Shown here: positions 1 to 11,146 of the stretch, piece by piece
Numbering within the stretch: the stretch's first letter is position 1
How the letters are laid out: each line of letters opens with the position of its first letter
Assembly (NCBI RefSeq): GCF_963678635.1
Contig: NC_087065.1
Span: 46,686,381-46,750,380 of the forward strand
Length of the DNA: 64,000 nucleotides
Origin: Symsagittifera roscoffensis
Taxonomy: Eukaryota; Xenacoelomorpha; Acoela; Convolutidae
Direction of reading: 5' to 3'
Translations under genes and position numbers: made by a program
Notes under the pieces: generated by a model
What the model saw: the letters and a program-made list of their open reading frames with translations, nothing else
Told to the model about the DNA's origin: nothing
Database searches by the model: none

Positions 1-61
1 ATATAAAAAAAATTCTTTTTCATCATAATAAAAATCAAATAAAGGAATTCAAAACTTTCGG

Positions 62-185
62 AGCTGAGATTTTGTACACTGAAAACGCTTATCATACAAA
101 TCCATACCAGAAAATTGTTTATCAAACTAAATTATTTACGGAGTGTATGAAAAACATGTTTATCATACAATTGCTATATATTAAA
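62..185. repeat. Fragment of GTATGATAAGCATTT foldback repeat (family F)
   Basis: Contains CGCTTATCATACAA and TTTATCATACAATT motifs facing a GTGTATGA motif, the same short module that fills the complete family F element near 20.8-21.0 kb. No termini are visible. The rest of the first 440 bases is AT-rich and shows nothing else. Confidence 0.4.
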
Positions 186-444
186 GTTGTATCGTATCGT
201 AAGTAATTCTAAATTTCAAGTTCCAGAGAATTTTTTTTTCCCATTTCTTAGTATCAATATCACTTTTATCCTGAAATAAGCTCTTTTTGAAGAGAAAAAA
301 TTTCATGCAATTTTTTTATTTTTGTCCTTAACGTAATTCAGGCTGAATTTTTCATACAGCAGAAAGAAAGTTGACTAAAATTTTTTTTTGCGAAAACAAA
401 CCTGAAAATGTTAATGCTTTTTTCAATATAAGATACACTTCAAC

Positions 445-669
445 TTGTCAAAAAATATCAGGCAACGATTTCTAAGACGGATTAAAACCCCACTATTTCA
501 CAAAAAAATGATCACAGGTAAAATATCTTTTTGAATTTGAGCTCGGGACAAAAAGACGTTTTATTGATTTTTCATCAAAAACCACTAGTAACAAATTCAA
601 AATTTGTATGGAAAAAAAAACCAACCCAAGCACAAATATTCCATCATTTTCTTCAAAATTCGGAACAAT
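445..669 (-). mobile_element. Helitron-like element fragment (family A)
   Basis: The right end reads CAAGCACAAATATTCC and then TTCGGAACAATT, which is the 5' terminus of family A in reverse. The interior shares the GACGGATTAAA and AATGATCACAGGTAAAATATC blocks seen in the copies at 20.0, 32.1 and 56.0 kb. The hairpin end is not recognisable, so the copy is truncated. Confidence 0.5.
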
Positions 670-1724
670 TAGAATAAATTTTCAAATCAAAACTTTTATT
701 GAAATTTGAAGACCAGTTTGAATGAAACAATCGATAAGTTGAATCTCAAATATTTAGTTTTTTTTACTCTCACAAATGTTTGTTCGAACTTCATTCAACC
801 AGTTTCAAAGTTTTTCGGATGACATATCAAAGAGAAAGGATTTGAAACATTTTTGACTGCGTTTTTAATCTATTTGTAAGAAAAATTGTTATAAAAAAAT
901 TGACGAAACTTGTTTTAACTGAAATCATTTTTTTTCCTTCCCGCCAAACATGATGGAATACAGAATATAAATATCTTAAAGCTGCTATCCTGAAGAAGGA
1001 TTCTTCTCTTCAAAGGACAATTTAGCTAGAAGAAACCACAAGTGTAAACAAGAAACTGTTATTCTCCTCTTAAAGAAGAAGAAGAGGAATTTATTTCTTC
1101 AGACAATTAAATGCAAAAATATAGAAAATGAAGAAACACATTTTTAATAGTCATCATTGAATATATCTGACGTTTTCTATAACATATCTGAAGAGGATAG
1201 ACCAAGGGCATAATAATTGCCCGCTTGACGTCTACCCTGGTAGTAGTAAGACACGAAAAGTATAATAACTATAAATAAAAAGTATTTAAATAATAAAAAT
1301 GAAAATTTTTTCACTTTGTTTTTTTCCACTCCTTTCGAAAAAAAACATTTTTCGAGAACTTATTAGAGGATCCGGATCATGATTGCATCTTAGCTTAGTG
1401 ATCATCAGTTAAAACTAAGGATCGTAAGAAAAATTTGAGTTTTTTTTTTCTAATTAATTTCGGAAATTTCATTTTTTTCAAAAAATGCGATTATCTCGAA
1501 AACTACAAGGGTTTGGAGCTTCATACTTTCAGCATGGATTCGCAGCCCATAATTGAAGTCTGATACAGGTTAACCAAACGGTAAGATTTTTGGTAATCAA
1601 AAATATGGTACTATTGATAAGACATTCTGCGATTTTTTATCGAAAATAAAATTTGTTAACTCATTATTTCCTAAAATGTATAAATACTTTAATTTGTGAG
1701 CTACCGTAAACACCTGGCTTGCAT
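670..1724. other. Gene-free AT-rich stretch
   Basis: No ORF with recognisable content. It contains a purine-rich GAAGAAGAAGAGG run near 1074 and an inverted pair around 1390-1425 (CTTAGCTTAGTGATC and CTAAGGATCG). The last few hundred bases may be 3' untranslated sequence of the non-LTR element that follows on the - strand. Confidence 0.4.
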
Positions 1725-3640
1725 TTAGACACTGCGAATTAATTGGCATAATCCGTTTTCCTGAAAAAAATTTAAAAATTTGGTTCCCCGTTTAGTTAAA
1801 GAGTGGTTTTCTATTTGGGATTTTGGCTTACATATTTTCAGTAAATTCTTTTCCGATCGTCTGGTTCTTTTAATAGAAATATCAAAGGTAAAAAACGAGT
1901 TGAGATAATTTTCTGAATGCAGGTTTGATAGTGACTTTAATAGAAACTTGAAACACTGATAAATATAAAATTCATGAACTGTAAGTATTTTGTGCTTTAC
2001 AAATATATCTGACACGCTTTCGCAATTGTTTCGAAAAGAAATGATCCGTACACTAAAATTCCATACTGAATGATAGACCTAATGTTTGATTCATAATACC
2101 AATAAATAACAGAGCTCGGCACGTAATGCCTTGTTTTAGCAATTATTCCATATTGTTTTTGTAATTTTTTTCTGATAAAATCAATATCATAAGAAAATCC
2201 TAGTTTGAAATCAATGTTAATACCTAAGTATTTCTAATATATTTCTGAAGATAAGTTTTTGCCATCATATAATATTGTTTCATTAGAAGCGCTTTCCTAG
2301 TGAAATTTATTTGAACTGTTTTTTTTTTCATGTTAAGTGAGAGCCTATTAGCGGCAAGCCATTTCGCAACTGCATTAAAGTCATCACTTGGTTTTTCGAG
2401 TGATCGATCTATTGCTACTAAAGTGGTATCATTGGCAAACAAGTATACTTCCGAGTTATTGTTAACCTTTGGTAGATCATTGACAAATAAAAGAAAGAGA
2501 AGTGGACCTAAATTGGATCCTTGTGGTACACCGCTGTTCATTGTTCGAAAATTTGATCGCACACCAGATATCTCTACACATTGTTTACGATTTGACAAAT
2601 AGTTCACTATCCATTGTATACATTTACCTACAAGACCATAATATGGCAATTTTTTAATTAAGATATCATGATTTAGGGTATCAAAGGCCTTCTTTAAATC
2701 AAGGAAAATTGATGGAATGATTTTCTTATTTGAAAGGCGCAATTTTTTGGTAACCTCGGCGATGGCATCAATGGTGTTGTGTTTGATTCTGTATCCAAAC
2801 TGTTTACAGTTAAGGAAGTTAAATTGCTCTAAATAATTATATATTCGGTTGAACATCACACGTTCGAAAATTTTACCTAACGTCAAAAACAAAGCAATTG
2901 GCCTATAATTGTTTAAATCTAATTTGGATCCATCCTTGTGAAATGGCAGTATTTTGCATGGGATAACTCGGTGGGAAAGATTGCTTGCTTAATGGAAGCA
3001 TTGATCAGTATTGTTAAGCTTGGTATAATTGCATACGCACATGCTTTCAGAATATTATTACTAACATCATCTAGCCCTACGGAGGCTTTTGATTTTATAT
3101 CGGATAGAATTGAGGCAATTTCGTTTTCATTAACTGGTTTTAGGTATATTGATACAATTGGCTCCTTAATTCTAATTTCTAATTCAGGAGTTGATAACTG
3201 TTTCACCAATTTATCTGCAATTTGTCCAAAAAAGTTGTTGAAGTCGTTTGCAATTGTCTGTGGATCTGTATGACTATCGCCACTTTCACTAATAATATCA
3301 CTGACATCTCTATTACTTCCATTCGATCCTTGTAACATATTTAAAAATTTATATATTTGTCTGGAGTCGCCACATGTTTGAAATTTCTTCATATAAAAAT
3401 TTTTCTTAGAGCTTCTGATTTCTGATCTAACTCTGTCATTTAATTCCTTATACCGCAGCTTAATCAAGTGATTATATTTACTTTGCACCAATAAATGATG
3501 CTGCTTATTTCTTTTAGTGATGAGGTTTTTAATTTTATTTGATATCCACGGAGGGCACTTGGTGACTCTTGTTCCAACTTTCGAAGAATAAGACGGAATA
3601 TTTTTACTCCAGATTTTTTTCTCCTGACCAATTTCCGCTA
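1725..3640 (-). pseudogene. Non-LTR retrotransposon reverse transcriptase relic (CR1/Jockey group)
   Basis: Three consecutive - strand reading frames form one degenerate reverse transcriptase. From 5' to 3': a linker after the endonuclease with a PPW motif (about 3550); an N-terminal palm segment (2919-3491) with the NYRPI motif at about 2905; motif A FLDLKKAFDT; motif B SGVPQGSNLGPLLFLLF; motif C, read here as LFANDTT; then a C-terminal part ending with a SLTKRGTKF block before the stop at 1725. The order and motifs are those of CR1/Jockey-type elements. Damage includes a one-base deletion in a run at 2952-2955, a frame change near 2295, an in-frame TAG near 2228, another frame change near 2015, and a TAA near 3645. 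The second catalytic motif, normally ADD, has Asn for the first Asp. The element is dead. The endonuclease and 5' end are missing and the upstream boundary is unclear. Confidence 0.9.
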
Positions 3641-3780
3641 TTTAAATAGCCAATTTTGTTGGAGTTTTAAAAGACATTTAAAAGGCATTTACAGGCAATA
3701 TCATTCGGGCTATTAACGGTAAGTATGAACATATTCCGGTCTATAACTCGTATCAAAGTGGACTGAGGCGAGCTATTTGG

Positions 3781-4540
3781 ACAATTTTTTTGGATAATTT
3801 TTTTGGAACCTGTGGGAACCTAAAAAGCAGTCATCACATCAAAAGCAACGTGGTGATACGAGTAACCCTGTTACAATTTGAATTCTTGGTTTGATGAAGC
3901 ATAAATTACTTGATTACATTCTTAAAGAGGAAAAGAAGAAACTAAGAAAAATGGCATGTGTTGCTACAATTTGCAGTGTTCAAGACAAAATGCAATCTGG
4001 TGAACCATGCTGGTAATTTTTATCAATTTTTTTGGATAATTTTTTTGGATAATTTTTTTGGAACCTGTGGGAACCTAAAAAGCAGTCATCACATCAAAAG
4101 CAACGTGGTGATACGAGTAACCCTGTTACAATTTGAATTCTTGGTTTGATGAAGCATAAATTACTTGATTACATTCTTAAAGAGGAAAAGAAGAAACTAA
4201 GAAAAATGGCATGTGTTGCTACAATTTGCAGTGTTCAAGACAAAATGCAATCTGGTGAACCATGCTGGTAATTTTTATCAATTTTTTTGGATAATTTTTT
4301 TGGATAATTTTTTTGGAACCTGTGGGAACCTAAAAAGCAGTCATCACATCAAAAGCAACGTGGTGATACGAGTAACCCTGTTACAATTTGAATTCTTGGT
4401 TTGATGAAGCATAAATTACTTGATTACATTCTTAAAGAGGAAAAGAAGAAACTAAGAAAAATGGCATGTGTTGCTACAATTTGCAGTGTTCAAGACAAAA
4501 TGCAATCTGGTGAAACCATGCTGGTAATTTTTATCAATCA
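3781..4540. repeat. Tandem repeat, 255-bp unit, about three copies
   Basis: The block TTTGGAACCTGTGGGAACC recurs at 3803, 4058 and 4313, an exact 255-base period. Copies two and three are identical over the 192 bases I compared directly, and copy one matches closely. The last copy differs by one extra A (GGTGAAACC for GGTGAACC). Each unit contains a run of TTTTTTTGGATAA sub-repeats. Short ORFs inside are by-products of the repetition. Near identity implies very recent amplification or an assembly artefact. Confidence 0.92.
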
Positions 4541-5476
4541 AAATCATCAAGGATTAATTTATTTTCATCAAAATTTTGCCATTATAGTTGCTTATAATTG
4601 CCATTATAGTTGCCATTATAGTTGCAATCGATTATGATTGAGTATAATTCATTTAAAAAAAATAAATTAATTATAACCAATTATATTAATTCACTTAGGA
4701 TTTTAATCTGTAATATGTATATATTTGTTGGTTGGAAAAGTATTTGCAAAACTAGTAACAATTTTCACATCACCTCACGACCTACTCGAAGTCTCAACCT
4801 TTCACAAATACCAAAATGTTAACAAAACGAAACCGCTCACGTATTTAATACACCTGCTCTCATTTATAACACGCACGTTTATCCGTTCTGTCTCCCCTTA
4901 GTATTGTTCATAGAACTGAGTACAGAAATCACGGTGTCACTTGAATGGAAGTGAACAATAATCCTTATCATTCATTAACATTGAAACGACGTAGAAGAAT
5001 AATTGCGTCACCAAGACAATATCAAAATTTAATATTTCCAGGTGAAGCCAAATTTATGTCTCGTTTGTGTTTAATTGAAACTACAAAAAAATTTTAAAAT
5101 TTCTTTTGACCATAAAATTACAATGTTAACAAAAAATTAAAATAGCAATCGTAAACAACTACACCACAGCAATGATTGAACGCCAGATTATAGAAATCAA
5201 ATAAATTATTACGAGACCAAAAACATTATGAGTCCGTTAAGATGGATAAAAGTTTTTTGAAAATTAGGTCCAGCTTTATGCCTTATAGTTTTCCCGTATT
5301 CAGATGCAATAAATTTTGGCTTGTTTTGATGCTACTGAATATCAATTTGTTTTGCTTAGAAATGATGAAACAAATGTGTAAAAAAAGAATGGCGTATAAT
5401 TTTTTCGAAGTAACTTGATTTGGATATTCTTACATGCGAATTGATTCATATTAGCAACTCTAAAATTGGCTTTTGC
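4541..5476. other. Gene-free stretch with a short ATTATAGTTGC repeat
   Basis: A few copies of GCCATTATAGTTGC lie at 4576-4626. The rest is AT-rich without supported genes. Confidence 0.4.
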
Positions 5477-5783
5477 TCCGATTTTTGAGGTAAGTGACAT
5501 ACTATTTGTGCTTGAGTTGGTTTTTTTTTTCAGACAATTTTTGATTTTTTAACTAGCACTTTTCGACGGTTTTTTAGAAATGAGCCGAAAGGTATTGTTC
5601 TCATGGGCTCAAACTTAAAAATATATTTCACTTGTGATTACTTTCCTTAAAGTTATGGGGGCTTAAGTTTTGCCAATTCGGCCAATTAGGGACAATTAAC
5701 GCCATGGTACATAGCCATACTGCTCCATAGCCTTAAAAAGACGATCGGAACCTTCAGGGCTTGGCCCTGATACGAACAGACGA
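5477..5783 (+). mobile_element. Helitron-like element, family A
   Basis: Starts near GCTCCGATTTTTG and ends after the hairpin CAGGGCTTGGCCCTG and the terminal GATACGAACAGAC. The subterminal inverted repeat (TCCGAT at the 5' end, ATCGGAA upstream of the hairpin) is present. Oriented with the hairpin as the 3' end. Confidence 0.65.
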
Positions 5784-5917
5784 GATCCGTTTTAGCTTTC
5801 TAATTCAAAGAATATTTTCTCAGTTTAGATTTTCGATGGGTTGCGAAACAACTAAAACTGTTTTCGAACAAAAATTGAATATACCTATCAGTTTTTTAAA
5901 GTTGATAAAACCGAGAG

Positions 5918-6107
5918 GCGGTTTTAGGGGGCGGACGCCCTACTCCCCTCTCAGGGATTCGACACCCTCACCAACTAAATGGTCCCCCTTCGGTATCATT
6001 TTTCGACATCTATTTTACGCCGACCAACTCTAAAATGTTTCTAAAGGCGCCTCTTCAGCGCCAATATATATATATTTTTGTTTGAAAAAATTGTAGATCC
6101 GTCCCTG
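5918..6107 (-). mobile_element. hAT-type MITE, family B, internally deleted
   Basis: The left end (GGCGGTTTTAGGGGGCGG) and right end (GTAGATCCGTCCCTG) match the termini of the full family B copies. The middle is shortened to the GGCGCC-containing segment. Confidence 0.6.
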
Positions 6108-8077
6108 ATAACACGTATCTCGTTTGAGCAAAAACAAAAAGGTTATAACTCGGAGAACAACATCCACTAAAGACTTTTGCTATGTAAGTTTTGCTGCGAG
6201 ATAGTATGGTTTATCAGTCTACCAAGGAAGTGTTATCTAAGTGAAAAGGGAAGCTGAATAAAAGTAATGTTTTGGAAGAACTGTTTTTTACTATTTTGAA
6301 AAGCAAAATAGAATCACAAAAAATAGCCTTTACTTGAAAAAAAGTGGCATATTATGGTTTTTTGAACGCGCAACGATCGCAAAAATATTTACACGGGCAA
6401 ACACACAAAAATATTTCAAAAGTTCTTGGAAACTTGGGACATCTAAATGTCCTGCATATAACACATACCTATTTTATGATTTGAGGTGTATCGTATTCAC
6501 AGATAAACAACAAAAATCAAAATAAAACTCGTTTGTTGCGACAAGTTATGTTCAAAGTTTTTTAATGTTCGCAAAATCAAGTTCAATGAAACTCGGTTTG
6601 AAAAGTTTGCGTCGATGTAGAGCTTATCGAGGCTCACAAAAATCTTTTTTATTGATCAGAAATTTTGTAAACTATGATCAGAAAAAAATTTTGATGTTTT
6701 CTTTTATTGTTTTGTTCCGACTTTTCAAGAAAGGGATGAAATGCTTGTGCTCAAGTTGGTTTTTTTCTCGAAACAAATTTCAAACTTTGAACCAGCAAGT
6801 CCTGACGGAAGTTTTTATACAGTTTTATTGATGTCTGAGCTCAGTGTTACAAAGTAACTTCAGTAAATAAATCTTTTTTTTTCCTATGCTATTATGGTTG
6901 CTCGTTCGTATAACCCGTGAATAGCTAATTAATTAAGCTCCGAAATTTTCTTGAACTATAGCGAGGGAAGCTATTTTTTCAATGAAATTCGACAAAAGAA
7001 CATCACCTTGGTTACTTCGTTCTTCACATACACCAGGAGAAAAAGAAGAATAAGAAGAAAAAATCAGATTTGTTCATTTTTTAAGAAAAAACAAACCAAC
7101 TTTCTAAAAATAATAATGAGTCATATGTGTTAAATGGCAATCTGAACTTTTTGGGCTTCTCCCTGACATGCGAGTCTTGATTCTCCAATCTAAAGAGCAT
7201 AATCTGGTTGATTTTTTTGGTGTTAAAACTGAAAGTGAACATGCATTTAAGCAGAGTAAAGTAAAAATAAAAAAGTCTTCTTGAAATGTTGAAAAAAAAT
7301 TCTTCAATTAATTTTCTGTTTTTGTTGGTCGTGGGAAAGACTTGCATTAGACAAGAAGCAGTAATTTTGCGGTGAAAGTTCAAAAAATGTATAAAACCCT
7401 AAAATAGTTGGATAAAGAGTTAGATGAAAAGAGAATGCATACACCGATACAGCTTTTTTTCCGATTCTGAAAGACGACCGGTTGGCATTTAATATGATGT
7501 TAAAATTTGGGCAAAAAACCGCCCACTTTTTGCCATTTTTTCCAGTCGCTTCGCGAAATGGCCAGAACAATAATTACGATAAGGAAAAATGCGCAAAATC
7601 CTCTTTATTTTGATAAAATAAAAAAAGAGAAAAAATTGTTTAAAATAAAAGAGAATAATAGATAAAAACGCTAGTTTTCTCTCAAATCCACCATTAAGAA
7701 TCTAAAAGAGAAATCATTTACCAAAAACGTGAAGACTTTAAAGTCCGCAAATCTAAAACGCTGTGTAATTCAGGACTGATAACAGCCCTTTTAGTTTAGA
7801 GTGGAATATTTACTTCCAATCACTCTTGAAATTATCATATTTATACAAAAAAAAACTTCGGTGCGTCACTTATGTTATGGAAAAATTAACTTTCAATCTA
7901 GTGAAATTAAAAGACTTACACTTCACTCCATTTATGATGAAATTCCAGTAATTTTTCTAAAAGTTTGCCAATGGTAGAGCCCAGCCTGTGATTTCGTTTT
8001 TTTATTATCAAATCTGTTTCGAATTAGGCGACAATGAAGTGGTTACATCCCCGCCTCTCAACCAAAAAGTTCAAAGC
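6108..8077. other. Gene-free AT-rich stretch
   Basis: Several ORFs of 60-100 codons exist on both strands. None has a recognisable domain or splice-linked continuation, and all have the base composition of the surrounding noncoding DNA. Nothing supported. Confidence 0.4.
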
Positions 8078-8246
8078 CCATCATGATCCGTGCTCGTTGC
8101 TTGAGGGCGAGGCAGCCTTACCCAGCCCAGAAAAATAACCAAAAAAAGCTGCATGTAGCTCTTGAGCAGAGGCACAACAGCGGCGGCTGTCGTAATGAAC
8201 GGTAAAGTTTTACGTTGGTCCTTTCCCTCGTGGATAAATGGCCTTA
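8078..8246 (+). repeat. Dispersed repeat family C, copy 1 (about 165 bp)
   Basis: Shares ATGATCCGTGC near the start, GGGCGAGGCAGC, an AGAAAAATAACCAAA block, a GGCACAACA block and CCTTTCCCTCGTGGATAAAT at the end with the copies at 11.0 and 26.5 kb. Less AT-rich than its surroundings. Class unknown; I see no convincing RNA polymerase III box. Confidence 0.7.
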
Positions 8247-8804
8247 ATATATTTTTAGTTAGTAGACATAATTAAAAAAAAACAGTTCCTTCGAAAAAAA
8301 ATTTTCAAAAACCTTAAGTTTGTCCGTTTTAGAAGTCATTCATCTCTATTATATCTATTATAATTGATATGGTCTTAAATATTTACAGAAGAGCAATTCT
8401 TTTCTTCAATTTTTCCAATTTTTTATCAACTTTGTAGCGTGCGCAAAAGAAAACGGAATTTTAATCGAAATTTCGCAAAAAAATACCCCAAAACAATATT
8501 ATTGGCCTATTTTTGTAAGAGCTCGCTTGCAGCTTAGAAAGTTTTTGGTAAAACAGAATCCATATTTATGCCTTGTGGGAGCTCGGAGAATCAATTTGGT
8601 TGACCGAAGAGAAAGTTGAGAATATTCAGTTTGTTTTTGGAAAAACCTCCGAGCCTGGTAACATGGGTCAAAAGCATTTTCGACCAAGTCAACCATTCAA
8701 ATTTAATTCAAAGCACCCATTAAAAACTTCAAAGTACGCAGCAAACGTAAAACGCAATTATCTTCACAATCGAAACCTTCCTTGGCAATTCTAACTCTAT
8801 GGGA
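8247..8804. other. Gene-free stretch
   Basis: AT-rich; short opposing ORFs only. Confidence 0.35.
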
Positions 8805-9213
8805 CAGGGGCAGATCTAGGATTTTCTCGAGGGGGAGGGGCGGATTTTCAAAACAAAATTTTTTTAGGCCGATCAATTTCATTTTCCGAGCTCTAACAAA
8901 TCACTATAAAGACCTTATTTTGACCCAATTTTCAGTGCCGCTGGCGAATTTTTGAAAAAAAGGCCAAAAAAAGGCGTTTTAAGGCACTTTTTGGAAAATT
9001 TCGACCAAAAATTTGCGTTTTTCGGCGCGCGCTCCCCCTCAAAATTAGTATATTGGCGCCAAAGGCGCCTTTAGAAAAGTTTGATGGTCAGTCAGCCAAA
9101 AATGAATAACCCAAAATAGTACAAAGGGGGGACCCTTTGGGTCGGCAGGGGGTCGGACTTAGAGGAAAAGTGCTTAAGTTTCCACCCTCCCGCCCACCCT
9201 AAATCCGCTGGTG
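8805..9213 (+). mobile_element. hAT-type MITE, family B, full length
   Basis: Begins CAGGGGCAGATCTAGG, contains TTTTCTCGAGGGGGAGGGG, the GGCGCCAAAGGCGCC palindrome and GGGGACCCTTTGGGTC, and ends CTAAATCCGCTGGTG. It is flanked by near-perfect 8-bp direct repeats, CTATGGGA before (8797-8804) and CTATGAGA after (9214-9221). TIR and duplication length fit the hAT superfamily. No coding capacity. Confidence 0.85.
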
Positions 9214-9221
9214 CTATGAGA

Positions 9222-10384
9222 GATTTTAGAAAAACTTGACTGTTGTGGAATGGTTTTTGATATAAATTCATTTTAATTTTAAAATCACGAATTCGGAATG
9301 ACGAAACATCAGTTTCCAAAAAACCATTGCTTAGAAATCTCAGACTGGGCTTTAAGCCGCTAGTGAAGATATATAATAAAAATAAGCAGGCAGTTAGTGT
9401 AATTGAACTTATAAAAAACAATTTCCGCAGATTCAATTTTTTCATTATGACTGCATTTCAGTGTTAGATGTTAAATTATATGAGGGCCAGGTGATTTTTT
9501 TGAGTACATTTGTGAAATAAGACTGCTTAAGGCTGGCATTAATGGCGTTCTCAACAAAAAGGTTTGCTCGACAAAAAAATCAATTCAGAGGTTATATTGA
9601 CCAATTTTCAAACGCAAAAAACCTGAATTAGCGGCATTAGAGCGTATAAACATGTAGTGATTAATTTGTGCTTAAACATTTTTCAACAAATGCAGATTTT
9701 GAGTAAACATACTCTGAAATGGAGTATTTTCAAAAGAATTTTGGATGGTTTTGCCCAAAATTACGTTTTTTTTTGCTCGAAAGCTTGTTTTAAAACCTTA
9801 GTGAGTTCCTTAATAAGAAAGGGTTTACCAGGTATGAGCATCTGATACATCCTCAGTTCAATAACTACTCTAAAGTGTAATACAGCAATTACACTTTATG
9901 TTAAGTAAAGTAGAGTTAAGTTATAGTAGTATTTACGTGTGCTGAGCAAGTAGCATTAAAATTCTGACTATTCTTGCCAAAAAATTTGCACAGACAAGTT
10001 TTTTCGAAACTAACTTTTCACAGAGAGACATATTCTTTAAAAAGCTGCATAAAATTTAAAATCAGTAATATACGGTTATGACATAATGCCAAGTAATTAA
10101 CAGTTCAGTACGGTGATTTTGAAAATGTCAGTTTGACCGATTTAGTCCGAATAAAGCGTGCTAGATTTTTAGTTTCCGATCATGCCCATGGCTTATAAAT
10201 AGAGTTATTCCGCGCTCAAACTTTTTCCCAATTGAGTAGCAGCAATCTTACTTTTTTACAGCTGATTCGTAATTGTGCAGAAATTGTATCATTTAAAACT
10301 TGCAAATGAAAGAAGGGTTTCAACAAATTACAATTTTTATATTGTTAGCATTCGGGTGTGTTTTAGTTTTTTGCCACGCAGAGT
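9222..10384. other. Gene-free AT-rich stretch
   Basis: No supported genes or RNAs. Confidence 0.35.
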
Positions 10385-10735
10385 AAGGTACCAGAGATAA
10401 TCATTGGACTGGGGTGAGTGTTATTTCATATTAAAGCCCTTTCAATTGTGATTCGAAAGATTCCAAAAAATCTCAGTGCCGAGAAAACCGGTTTAAACTT
10501 TTTGGTTTTTAGTCTTATTTCGACCCACTTGTTAAACTTGCTAAATTGTTCATTTAGGCTAAAAAAAACTTGATTTTCCACACGGAAACTAGCTTTGAAA
10601 GCTTCATTTTGGACTTCTTTGTCAAGAAAAGTTTTACTTTTATAAATACTTTGCAAAATTTTTTTATGACAACTGTTGTCAATTACGCCTAATTTACTAA
10701 TTTCTTACCTTTTGTGTATAGATTTCTCATCACAC
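10385..10735 (+). repeat. Dispersed repeat family E, copy 1
   Basis: AATAATCATTGGACTGGG-like start (here AGATAATCATTGGACTGG), CAATTGTGATTCGAAAGATTCC and an ATCACACCAC end are shared in the same order with 62490-62935. Class unknown. Confidence 0.55.
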
Positions 10736-11006
10736 CACTGACACTAATTTAATGAACTCATTAACTTGAAGAAAGTTTATTTGTTATTTATGAATATTGT
10801 CAGAATGTGGTCTACCCTTGTTTACTTACATAATTTTTACAAAATAATTTTAAAAATCCAAACGAATTCGGTTTAACTATTTTGGTCAAATCAAACAAAA
10901 TTAAGAAGACAGCCTTGTTCTAAATCGAGCTCAATAACTTAATTCAAGTTTGCTCAACTTTTCGTGTCACGCAAATAGTATCGCTCCGCACGCTGTACTT
11001 ATCGTT

Positions 11007-11146
11007 AAGATCAATTATCCACGAGGGAAAGGACTAATATACGAGCTGTAAAGCTCATCACGGAGAACCGATGTTGTGCCCCTGCTGATGAACTACATGC
11101 AATTTTTGGTTATTTTTCTGGGCTGGGTAATGTTGCCTCGTGATGC
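11007..11146 (-). repeat. Dispersed repeat family C, copy 2
   Basis: Reverse-complement copy of the 8078-8246 repeat. It includes ATCCACGAGGGAAAGGAC and GTTGTGCCCCTGCTGATGAA. In this copy GAGCTGTAAAGCTC forms a near-perfect short palindrome. Confidence 0.7.

Noticed and set aside
2330-3273. + strand ORFs at 2330-2602 and 2938-3273
   Set aside because: They lie antisense to the reverse transcriptase motifs and have no independent features.
3958-4404. Two identical 63-codon ORFs at 3958 and 4213
   Set aside because: They are exactly one 255-bp repeat period apart and are by-products of the tandem array, not duplicated genes.
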